Shown: in pieces, positions 8,847-15,627 of the stretch
Position numbering within the stretch: position 1 is the stretch's first letter
Layout of the letters: each line of letters opens with the position of its first letter
DNA from: CAZWAP01 sp964632005
GTDB taxonomy: Bacteria > Planctomycetota > Phycisphaerae > Sedimentisphaerales > Anaerobacaceae
Direction: 5' to 3'
Assembly (NCBI GenBank): GCA_964632005.1
Contig: CAZWAP010000015.1
Coordinates: forward strand, 1 to 50,010
DNA: 50,010 nucleotides
Position numbers and translations under genes: made by a program
Notes under the pieces: generated by a model
The model's database searches: none
Told to the model about the DNA's origin: nothing
Seen by the model: only the letters and a program-made list of their open reading frames with translations

Positions 8847-9125
8847 TCACGTTTTTTCCTCAACCAAGGTTGGCCTGCTCTTGCCGGTCGGCTTACCGGT
8901 GGATCTGATCCTGTCATTATCGTCGCGCTGGACCTGTATGGCAGCATCTGGACAAACCAGGGCGCAGATTGCGCAGCCGGTGCAGTCGGTGCCGGCCGGG
9001 CAGGCGGGGAAGTAGCCTCTCGCATTGGATTTTTTCGCAACGACGATGCTGCCCTTCGGGCAGACCGCCACACACAGGCCGCAGCCCTTGCATCGTTCGG
9101 AATCAATAATTATCTTTCCGGCCAT
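8847..9125 (-). CDS. korD: 2-oxoacid:ferredoxin oxidoreductase, delta (2[4Fe-4S] ferredoxin) subunit
   Basis: A 92-residue bacterial-type ferredoxin subunit that carries electrons from the oxidoreductase core to free ferredoxin. Two cluster-binding motifs are visible: CKGCGLCVAVCPKG and CTGCAICALVCPDA. A further Cys lies in the loop between them (ACPAGTDC). The start at 9125 begins MAGKIIIDSERC, as in other delta subunits; an upstream TTG would add 15 residues. It is first of the four kor genes. Upstream lies a perfect inverted repeat and a possible short open frame, described separately. Confidence 0.92.
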   Translation of the reverse strand: MAGKIIIDSERCKGCGLCVAVCPKGSIVVAKKSNARGYFPACPAGTDCTGCAICALVCPDAAIQVQRDDNDRIRSTGKPTGKSRPTLVEEKT

Positions 9126-9313
9126 TTTTTCTGCTGCGTAAAGGGAGCACTGTGTCGCGGCTGGAAACAAACAAGCCTATTACCATCCTGAGCATTACGG
9201 AATCTTAGCACCGACCAATAGGCTTGTAAAGCCAAAATCGCCTTACGTTCTTCGGGGGGCGCGTCTGTGGTTTGTAGGTGGATTTTCAGGCTACCAGGGG
9301 CTTCTGCGACCAT
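9110..9313 (-). CDS. Possible small protein upstream of and overlapping korD
   Basis: A 67-codon frame begins at an ATG with AGGGG seven bases upstream and ends 16 bases inside korD. The predicted protein has a plausible amphipathic helix (segment PPEERKAILALQAYW) but matches nothing I know. The same DNA holds an 11-base perfect inverted repeat, so the region may instead be an untranslated structured leader. Included as a low-confidence candidate. Confidence 0.25.
   Translation of the reverse strand: MVAEAPGSLKIHLQTTDAPPEERKAILALQAYWSVLRFRNAQDGNRLVCFQPRHSAPFTQQKKWPER
9171..9227 (-). promoter_or_regulatory. Perfect 11-bp inverted repeat in the korD leader
   Basis: ACAAGCCTATT at 9171-9181 is the exact reverse complement of AATAGGCTTGT at 9217-9227, with a 35-base interior. 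It lies 46-102 bases before the korD ATG. In the mRNA it would form a stem-loop; as DNA it could be a two-site operator. No known riboswitch was recognised. Confidence 0.45.
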
Positions 9314-9709
9314 AGCTGATCCCCTGGCCACCAAAGCAGATTACCTGCAAGATCAACGTCACCGGGCCAGCGTGGCGACTTTTCAAATATGCGGCTGGCC
9401 AGACAGAACCTGCCAGCCACACCTGACGACACCAGCGATAACCAACTATTTCACACACCCTTGACGAAAGGACGCGGTGAGTTCGGCCCGTATTAAAGCA
9501 GCTGACAAAGAACGTACACGAGGGGGCCTTCCACATTACCTGCGCGAGCAGATATGCTCGAGGCACCTGCCTTGAATCAGTCTCTTTGGCTCCGCTGCTC
9601 CAGGACTCCCCAATCAAGAAGGAAAATCAGATATACAGACGCTGTGCGGAAAATACTCAGTTGGGCGGTTCGCTTTATGGCAACACCTCTTCGCATGGTG
9701 CGATCATTT
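9314..9709. other. Intergenic region between kor operon and sulfatase gene
   Basis: About 400 bases without a supported gene. Two further stems occur on the kor leader side: CCAGGGG/CCCCTGG at 9294-9300 and 9321-9327, and GGCTGGC/GCCAGCC at 9393-9399 and 9412-9418. CGAGCA/TGCTCG pairs at about 9545-9560. I could not place a convincing sigma70 promoter for the kor operon. Confidence 0.4.
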
Positions 9710-11383
9710 CTACCGGACATCCATTGTCGTGATCTCGCTCTGCTTGTAGCCGATGCGGATGCACTTGGCCTGCAACCGGCTGCCGAGGGGTACTTGGAAG
9801 GGCCCGGTATACAATCGCCAGGGCCCGGATTCGTCCAGCCGGTAACCGATCGAGGCTCCCTTGGTGGCGCAGCGGATCGTAACGAGCCTACGGCCCTGGG
9901 AGGCGGGCTTGAGCTGGATTTGGGCCCGAGCGGTGACGGGCTGCTTGCGGCCGGGCCACATCCGTTCTATCAACTCGTCCTCCGGTATCCCGCCCAAGTC
10001 CCCGGTTTGCTTGCTCCACTGCTGCAGGATAGTGCGCATCCGCTCGATCCGATCCTGGTGCTCGGGCGAGTCGATGAGATTGTGTATCTCGTAGGGGTCT
10101 TTCTGAGTGTCGTAGAATTCCTCCGGCGGTTTTGTCTGGCGGAAGAAAAGCTTCGCGGGGCCTTCGAGGCGCCCCTCGGCGTGCAACCGGCGCCATTCCT
10201 GCATTATCGGCATCCTGTCCCGGTAGGGGATGGGTTGGGTATATGGCTTTTCGGGCATAAAGTTGCGAATGTACTTGTAGCGCTTGTCGCGGATACAGCG
10301 TATGTGGTCGTCGCTGTTCCTGTCCATCCGCTCTCGTCCAGCCACGATGAAACGCCGCGGAGAGGCCTTCTGAGCGCCGAGAAAAGCCCGGCCCTGCATA
10401 TACGGGGGCACGTTCACTCCGGCCAAACTCAAGACGGTCGGTCCAAGGTCAACAAGGCTGATCAGGTCGTCGCATACGGTGCCGGGCTTGATTCGGCCGG
10501 GCCAGCGTACTATCAAAGGCACGCGAATCCCCGAGTCGTAGCACCACCGCTTGCACCTGGGCAAGCCGCGCCCGTGATCCGACCAGAAAAAGACCGCGGT
10601 ACTCTCGGCCAGGCCGTCCTCTTCCAGTTTTGCGAGTATCTGGCCGACTTGCCTGTCCATCTCGGTGACGTTGTCGTAGTACCGCGCGATGTTCCGCCGT
10701 ATTACCGGCGTATCAGGATAGTATGGGGGGACGGGCGCTTCGGCTGGGTCGTGCTCGAGCTTTTCGCCGTTACGCGGCCAGTTCCGGGATTCGTGGCTGC
10801 AGGTCAGGTTTATCACGCTGAAGAAGTGCGCATCCTTTGGCCGGTCGCGCCAGTCCCGGCCCGTGTCCCAGGCGGTGAAGGGGGCCTTGAACTGGTAGTC
10901 GGTCTTTCGCCAGTTGGTGCAAAAGTAACCGGCGGCCCGCAGATACTCGGTGAAGCACTTGACGTAGGGTGGCGGCACGGCCTCGTAGCCTTTCATACTC
11001 GTGCGCATATGCATCGTGCCGATTGTGCTCGGGTACATCCCCGTGATGATCGCCGAGCGCGTCGGTGCGCTGACCGGGTACGGCACAAAGGCATTTGTGT
11101 AGCGGCATCCCTGGCTGGCAAGTCTGTCGAGGTTGGGTGTATCGGCATAGGAGTCGCCGTAACAGCCCAGGTCCGGGCTTGTATCCTCGCAGCTTATCCA
11201 CAAGATGTTCGGTGGCTCAGGGGCCCGGGCAGGCGAAAATGCGCGCGGCCTGCCGAAGCAAGCATCAACCCACAAGAGAGAGACAGTCGGAGCGACCCGG
11301 CTCAAGAAATCCCGACGTGAGATCTCAGTGAATGCTCCGGGCGATCCGGCTGCAGCAGGTTTTTTTGTTCTCGAATCCAACAT
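9710..11383 (-). CDS. Tat-exported type I sulfatase with Ser at the formylglycine site
   Basis: A 557-residue sulfatase that would hydrolyse sulfate esters, probably on sugars, outside the cytoplasm. After a Tat-type signal (SRRDFLSRV), the domain begins PPNILWISCEDTSPDLGCYG, with an Asp/Glu pair for calcium binding. The activation motif reads SAPTR with Ser105 where most bacterial sulfatases have Cys, followed by SAIITGMYPSTIGTMHMR. Later metal ligands are in FFWSDHGRGL. The last 75 residues resemble the chitobiase C-terminal (CHB_HEX_C) beta-sandwich. The ATG at 11383 has GGGAG eight bases upstream. It follows two Gfo/Idh genes on the same strand after a 180-base gap. Ser-type sulfatases depend on radical-SAM maturases (known biology); none is in the window. 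Confidence 0.9.
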   Translation of the reverse strand: MLDSRTKKPAAAGSPGAFTEISRRDFLSRVAPTVSLLWVDACFGRPRAFSPARAPEPPNILWISCEDTSPDLGCYGDSYADTPNLDRLASQGCRYTNAFVPYPVSAPTRSAIITGMYPSTIGTMHMRTSMKGYEAVPPPYVKCFTEYLRAAGYFCTNWRKTDYQFKAPFTAWDTGRDWRDRPKDAHFFSVINLTCSHESRNWPRNGEKLEHDPAEAPVPPYYPDTPVIRRNIARYYDNVTEMDRQVGQILAKLEEDGLAESTAVFFWSDHGRGLPRCKRWCYDSGIRVPLIVRWPGRIKPGTVCDDLISLVDLGPTVLSLAGVNVPPYMQGRAFLGAQKASPRRFIVAGRERMDRNSDDHIRCIRDKRYKYIRNFMPEKPYTQPIPYRDRMPIMQEWRRLHAEGRLEGPAKLFFRQTKPPEEFYDTQKDPYEIHNLIDSPEHQDRIERMRTILQQWSKQTGDLGGIPEDELIERMWPGRKQPVTARAQIQLKPASQGRRLVTIRCATKGASIGYRLDESGPWRLYTGPFQVPLGSRLQAKCIRIGYKQSEITTMDVR

Positions 11384-11563
11384 GTCGTAGGCTCCCGTCA
11401 CTGCAACTTGCAGCCCTTGTGTGGTGGGCTTGAGCACAGGCCGATCGATCTTGCAATAAACCAGCTCCGGGCAGCGCCGCACGCAACACTACAGGCGGTG
11501 CGGGCGGGACCGCCCGGCTGCGATCGCCCAACTCAAAACGGCTGCTACTTGTTGCCTGAAACC

Positions 11564-12901
11564 CTAAACCAGCGGGTCACAGCCTGTCGGGATCGGCCCG
11601 AAAACACCGGGGCCGGGCTTGAGGTCTTCCTGCTTGGGCACGAGGTCCAGCTTGCTATTGTTGAGGAGCCAGTCCCAGGTGATGGTTCTCCCGGTATAGG
11701 CGGCGATGCGTGCACCTATGGCCGTCAGGGTGCTCTCAGCGATCCGCCGGCCCTCGTTGAGGGGCTTGCCGGCACGGATGCTCTGAATCAGGTCGATGTG
11801 CTCCTGCTGCTGGCCGTTGACGTTCTTTCCCTCATAGCGCCAGGCATTCTCACCCGATATGCTCGTCCGGCAGTCGCTGGTGCCTTTTGTTCCGACGATT
11901 TTTTCGCCACTGCGGCCGGTGCCCGGGCTGTGCCCGCTGAAGCTGAGGCACCGAGCCCCGTTGGGATATTCAAGCTCGGCGAAGATGTGGTCCCAGATGT
12001 CACCGTTGTATTTTTCCCAGCCTTGCTCGCTGCCGTTGTTGTACTTCCTGCAGACTTCCTTTGCAGGCTCTATTTGTTTATCGTTGTAGCTGCGCCATGC
12101 GCGGCCTCCGACGGCGGTGAACCTGACTGGCGGGCCGTTGAAGCACCAGTTCAAGACGTCGATATTGTGGATATGCTGCTCGCAGATCTGGTCGCCTGAG
12201 AGCCAGTTGAAGTGATACCAGTTGTAGCACTGCCACTCGAGCTCTGTGAGACCTTCGCGGTAGCCGCGATACCAGATGCCGCGGCCGTACCAGTAGCACT
12301 GTCCTGCGACCAGCTCGCCGATAGCGCCGTCGTGGATGCGTTTCATCAGTTCGACCCGGCTGAATTCGTGTCGGCGCTGGGTTCCGGCAACGATGGCCAA
12401 TCCTTTCTGGGCGGCAATTCTCGCGGCTTCCATAACCTGCCTGCAGCCGACGGGGTCGGTCGCGACGGGCTTTTCGGTGAAGATGTGCTTGCCAGCGTTG
12501 ACCGCTGCGAGCATTTGCCGCCCTCGAAACGCCGGGGTCGTAGCCATGCACAACAGGTCGAGGTCGCAGCGGGCAATTTTTTCGTGGCAGTCGAAGCCCC
12601 AGAAGAGGTTTTCCTCCGGGATTTTTATTCGGCCCTCGAACTTCTTGTCTTTCATCAGGGCGTCCCTGGTGGCTCGGACCTTATATTCGAAGAGGTCTGC
12701 CAGTGCGACGACGACGACGCCCGGGTCGGCCTGGAGGTTCTGCCGGACAGCTCCGTTGCCCCGTCCGCCGCAACCGAGCAACCCGACTTTGATCTTGCCG
12801 GTCCCGGCGGCGTGCAGTGCGGGCGCTATTGCACCGGCGGTCGCAACGGCGGTGGTGGTAGCGTTTGATTTCTGTCTCTTAGCTTTTTCTGACGATGCCA
12901 T
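11564..12901 (-). CDS. Gfo/Idh/MocA-family oxidoreductase
   Basis: An NAD(P)-dependent sugar or inositol dehydrogenase-like protein of 445 residues. A hydrophobic, Ala-rich N-terminal segment is followed by the Rossmann motif IKVGLLGCGGRGNGAV and the family EKP motif (HIFTEKPVATDP), then VVAGTQRRH and the C-terminal beta-sheet domain. The start at 12901 has AAGGAG seven bases upstream. Unlike its upstream neighbour it lacks a clear twin-arginine pair (KAKRQKSN precedes the hydrophobic stretch), so export is uncertain. It is a paralogue of the gene 82 bases upstream, sharing the Trp/Tyr-rich WYHFNWLSGDQICEQHIHN region. Planctomycetes carry many such genes, often beside sulfatases; the substrate cannot be told. 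Confidence 0.9.
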   Translation of the reverse strand: MASSEKAKRQKSNATTTAVATAGAIAPALHAAGTGKIKVGLLGCGGRGNGAVRQNLQADPGVVVVALADLFEYKVRATRDALMKDKKFEGRIKIPEENLFWGFDCHEKIARCDLDLLCMATTPAFRGRQMLAAVNAGKHIFTEKPVATDPVGCRQVMEAARIAAQKGLAIVAGTQRRHEFSRVELMKRIHDGAIGELVAGQCYWYGRGIWYRGYREGLTELEWQCYNWYHFNWLSGDQICEQHIHNIDVLNWCFNGPPVRFTAVGGRAWRSYNDKQIEPAKEVCRKYNNGSEQGWEKYNGDIWDHIFAELEYPNGARCLSFSGHSPGTGRSGEKIVGTKGTSDCRTSISGENAWRYEGKNVNGQQQEHIDLIQSIRAGKPLNEGRRIAESTLTAIGARIAAYTGRTITWDWLLNNSKLDLVPKQEDLKPGPGVFGPIPTGCDPLV

Positions 12902-12983
12902 CAGTAATCTCCTTTGCACTGTACTTTTCATCGGCTGCGCTGAAATTCATAGGGCCTTGTGGGTCGATCTTGAACCGGGGCTA

Positions 12984-14276
12984 TTATGCCCTCCTTTTTC
13001 TTGGTTCTCTGTCTGCGAAACCCGGGAGTCTGTACTTGCCGGGGATAGCGAAGGGGGGCACTTCTCTGGCATCAGCAAGGTCGAGGTCGTCCGGCGGCAA
13101 GAGGTTGAGGGTGCACTTGCTCAGGAACCAGGAGGTATTGAACCGCTGCCTTGCATAGGCGGATTCGCGCCCCATAATTGCACAAAGCGTACTTTCGGCT
13201 ATGCGTTTGCCCTCGTTGAGGGGCTCACCGGCGCGGATGCTCTGGATCAGGTCGGCATGCTCCTGGACGTAGGGATTGCGGGCCTTGCCTTTAAATCGCC
13301 AGGGGTTTTCGCCCTCGATGATGCCGGCACAGTTGCTGACACCCTTGGTTCCGACGACGCGTTCAGCGACCCGCGCCTGGGTACCTTCTATCTGCCGGCA
13401 CATACTGATGGTCCTGACGTCGCCGCGATAGAAAAACTCGACGCCGAAGTGGTCGAAGATGTTTCCGTACTCGGGGCCTGTTCTGTATTGTCGGCCGCCA
13501 AGTCCGTGCACGCTTTCGGGCAGCGTGCCGAGGGCCCAGTTGATAACGTCGATGTTGTGCACGTGCTGCTCAACGATGTGGTCACCGGAAAGCCAGGTGA
13601 AGTACAACCAGTTGCGGATCTGCCATTCGACGTCACCCTGGGTGGGCTTGCGCTTCTTGACCCACAGTGCCCCCTGGTTCCAGTAACACTGCGCGGCGAC
13701 GATTTCGCCGATGGCGCCGTCGTGGATGCGTTTGATTGTCTCGATGTATGCGGCGTGATGGCGTCGCTGGGTCCCGGCGACGACGGCGAGCTTTTTCTGC
13801 TCGGCCCGCTTAGAGGCTTCTATGACCATCTTGACGCCGGCGGGGCAGACGGCGACCGGTTTTTCCATAAAGACATTCTTGCCCGCATCGACGGCGGCGG
13901 CGAACTGGACCGGCCTGAAGCCCGGGGGGGTTGCCAGGATTACGAGGTTGACGTCGTCGAGGGCCAGGAGCTTCTTGTAGGCGTCCAGCCCGACAAAACA
14001 GCGTTTGTCAGGGACGTTAAAGCTCTTCTTCAAACCGGCCAGGCGATCCTCGAATGCGTCTGCCAGTGCGACGATTTCGACACCCGGGGCGGATTCGACG
14101 CAGTTGCGGGCGGCACCGGAGCCCCGTCCGCCGCAGCCGACAACGCCCACGCGGATGGCATCGCTGCCTCTGGCCTGAGCCAGTGGAACTCGGCCGGCTG
14201 CCAAGGCGAACGTACCGGCGGTTACGGCCGAGCTTTTTAAGAGTTCTCGTCGTGTTAGATTTTCGTTCATCATCAT
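12984..14276 (-). CDS. Tat-exported Gfo/Idh/MocA-family oxidoreductase
   Basis: A 430-residue oxidoreductase with a clear Tat signal (NLTRRELLKSSAVTAG) and then the Rossmann motif RVGVVGCGGRGSGAARN and the EKPVAVCP catalytic-loop motif. The matching region YFTWLSGDHIVEQHVHNID makes it a paralogue of the next gene. Three consecutive ATG codons (14276, 14273, 14270) follow GGAGAA; the second or third gives better spacing, so the true start may be three or six bases downstream. A good sigma70 promoter lies about 170 bases upstream, so this is probably the first gene of the oxidoreductase-oxidoreductase-sulfatase group. Confidence 0.92.
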   Translation of the reverse strand: MMMNENLTRRELLKSSAVTAGTFALAAGRVPLAQARGSDAIRVGVVGCGGRGSGAARNCVESAPGVEIVALADAFEDRLAGLKKSFNVPDKRCFVGLDAYKKLLALDDVNLVILATPPGFRPVQFAAAVDAGKNVFMEKPVAVCPAGVKMVIEASKRAEQKKLAVVAGTQRRHHAAYIETIKRIHDGAIGEIVAAQCYWNQGALWVKKRKPTQGDVEWQIRNWLYFTWLSGDHIVEQHVHNIDVINWALGTLPESVHGLGGRQYRTGPEYGNIFDHFGVEFFYRGDVRTISMCRQIEGTQARVAERVVGTKGVSNCAGIIEGENPWRFKGKARNPYVQEHADLIQSIRAGEPLNEGKRIAESTLCAIMGRESAYARQRFNTSWFLSKCTLNLLPPDDLDLADAREVPPFAIPGKYRLPGFADREPRKRRA

Positions 14277-14437
14277 TTCTCCAACTGTATGTCCTCAGTG
14301 AGCTTCTGCACAGTCCAAGCACCGCCGTTCAAGACCACCGGCCACGGGTCTGGACATCGACGGCAGAGCGGTTGAAAGCACGCCGGGATGGTTTGCCGAG
14401 CGTCCTGGTCGTGCACCGGGGGAACACGCGGGATTTG

Positions 14438-14467
14438 ATTATAGGACAACGGCGCAGGTCGAATCAA
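14438..14467 (-). promoter_or_regulatory. Candidate sigma70 promoter of the Gfo/Idh-sulfatase group
   Basis: On the minus strand TTGATT, 18 bases, then a perfect TATAAT. It would give a leader of about 155 bases before the oxidoreductase start. Good match to consensus. Confidence 0.55.
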
Positions 14468-14504
14468 CAGGGCAAATTCAATTTTTTGTGCGTCGTGGAC
14501 CGCG

Positions 14505-14520
14505 AAAGGTCAAGACCTTT
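14505..14520. promoter_or_regulatory. Operator-like dyad upstream of the Gfo/Idh promoter
   Basis: AAAGGTC and GACCTTT are perfect inverted copies separated by two bases. The site lies about 40 bases upstream of the -35 box, a typical place for an activator. With a two-base loop it cannot be an RNA hairpin, so a protein-binding site is the likelier reading. Confidence 0.35.
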
Positions 14521-14589
14521 TCGAGACGCACAGTGGACAGCGGCTTGTTACAGGGGGCGGCGGGGCAGGCTGGAAAGATGCGAAAGACA

Positions 14590-14634
14590 AAAGGACCGGA
14601 GTGAGGAAGGAGTATGCTCGAGCTCCAGTCCTTT
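14590..14634 (-). terminator. Intrinsic terminator of the kinase-regulator operon
   Basis: On the minus strand AAAGGACTGGAG pairs with CTCCGGTCCTTT (12 pairs, one G-U), loop 21 bases, followed by a T-rich tail (TTTTGTCTTT). It lies just after the small open frame that follows the response regulator gene. Confidence 0.65.
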
Positions 14635-14665
14635 CGAGTTGAATTGGCGCAAATCTCAACTCAGT

Positions 14666-14938
14666 TTATTTCGCCGCGGCACCCATGCGCGGGTTCTGGA
14701 CCGTAGCTACCATCACCCCACCTAACGAGCCTAAACTCAGCTGGGCCCAACATCCTTCCGCTGCGATCTGCTGCTGCGGCGCCCAGCCAAGAAGCTCAAT
14801 CCTATTTTGCCGTTCGGGTAAGTTACGAGAGAATACCCATCGGCGCGAATCAATATAAAAGGCGGCCAAGTATCTGTCTACCGTGGTAACTACGGGATTG
14901 CGAAAAAAATCGGCATAGTTAAGCAGAGCCACAGCCAT
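14666..14938 (-). CDS. Possible small protein after the response regulator
   Basis: A 90-codon ATG frame starts three bases after the response regulator stop codon and ends about 30 bases before the terminator, so it lies inside the transcript. The sequence resembles no family I know and has no signal peptide or clear domain; there is no separate Shine-Dalgarno, so translation would have to be coupled. It could equally be an untranslated 3' region. Confidence 0.3.
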   Translation of the reverse strand: MAVALLNYADFFRNPVVTTVDRYLAAFYIDSRRWVFSRNLPERQNRIELLGWAPQQQIAAEGCWAQLSLGSLGGVMVATVQNPRMGAAAK

Positions 14939-14941
14939 TGC

Positions 14942-15607
14942 TCATCGGGCCGTTGACGAACTGCTGCCTGGCGGGCGATCGGAAGACCCACGGCTGTCCT
15001 CAGATCGGTTGCTACATGTGGGCACCTGGACCAGCCCCATTTGAATTGTCCGCTGCACCAATTCAACCAGGTTGTGAACGTCGAGCTTACGCATAATACG
15101 AAGGCGGTGGTCTTCGATGGTTCTGACGGAACGGCCGAGCAGACGCGCTATCTGCTTATTAGTGTTGCCCTGTATAACGAGCGTGAGTACTTTAAGCTCC
15201 GTTTTGGTCAAGGGCCTGCCCGCGGAGGGGTGACGAGGTGCGTTTTGCTTGAGTATCGTCTCGACCTTTTTCAGCAGAGTTTGGGAGTGGAGGGGCTTTT
15301 CGATAAAATCGGCCGCACCGGCATTCATCGCCCTGACGGCCAGGGGCACGTCACCGTATCCGGTAACAACAAGGACCGGAAGCCACGGAGCAAGATGCTT
15401 GGCCTGCATAACCAGTTCGATGCCATCCATCCCGGGCATTCTTACATCGGTGATCAAGAGGTCGCACGTTTGAAAGGGGATCCGGTCGAGGCATTCAGCG
15501 GCCGAGGCAAAACACCTGACCTCTACACCGAGTTTCTCGAGGGTTCTGGCTACGGCCTTGCGTACGCCCGGCTCATCATCGACAAAGAACACCTTTTGCC
15601 TGGGCAT
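14942..15607 (-). CDS. FixJ/NarL-type response regulator (receiver plus LuxR-type HTH)
   Basis: A 221-residue DNA-binding response regulator. The receiver domain (about 1-120) has the acidic pair D10-D11, the phospho-acceptor D54 in LLITDVRMPGMDG, the Thr of VVTGYGD and the Lys of IEKPL. The LuxR/GerE helix-turn-helix (about 135-195) reads LTKTELKVLTLVIQGNTNKQ followed by ARLLGRSVRTIEDHR. The tail after residue 195 is Ser/Arg-rich and low complexity. The ATG at 15607 has GGGGAG ten bases upstream; a TTG nine bases earlier is less likely. It follows the histidine kinase gene by 20 bases, so the two form one two-component system. The architecture matches FixJ; the regulon is unknown. Confidence 0.93.
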   Translation of the reverse strand: MPRQKVFFVDDEPGVRKAVARTLEKLGVEVRCFASAAECLDRIPFQTCDLLITDVRMPGMDGIELVMQAKHLAPWLPVLVVTGYGDVPLAVRAMNAGAADFIEKPLHSQTLLKKVETILKQNAPRHPSAGRPLTKTELKVLTLVIQGNTNKQIARLLGRSVRTIEDHRLRIMRKLDVHNLVELVQRTIQMGLVQVPTCSNRSEDSRGSSDRPPGSSSSTAR

Positions 15608-15627
15608 ATTTCTCAAGCTCCCCTCGC

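Larger units (their letters stand above)
14277..14665. other. Regulatory intergenic region, 14.3-14.7 kb
   Basis: About 390 bases without a supported gene. It holds the promoter of the downstream oxidoreductase operon, an operator-like dyad and the intrinsic terminator of the upstream kinase-regulator operon, each listed separately. Confidence 0.6.

Noticed and set aside
9171..9420. tmRNA or RNase P RNA in the hairpin-rich kor leader
   Set aside because: No tag-coding segment, no tRNA-like end and no conserved RNase P core segments could be found on either strand.
9291..9617. 108-codon minus-strand frame in the kor-sulfatase gap
   Set aside because: No ribosome binding site and random-looking composition; a shorter frame in a different phase (9110-9313) is a better candidate.
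9554..11320. A 588-codon plus-strand open frame
   Set aside because: Antisense to the sulfatase gene; composition is that of a shadow frame and no family is recognisable.
12336..14240. A 634-codon plus-strand open frame
   Set aside because: It lies entirely antisense to the two Gfo/Idh genes and the gap between them, which have clear motifs. It is a GC-rich shadow frame with no recognisable domain.
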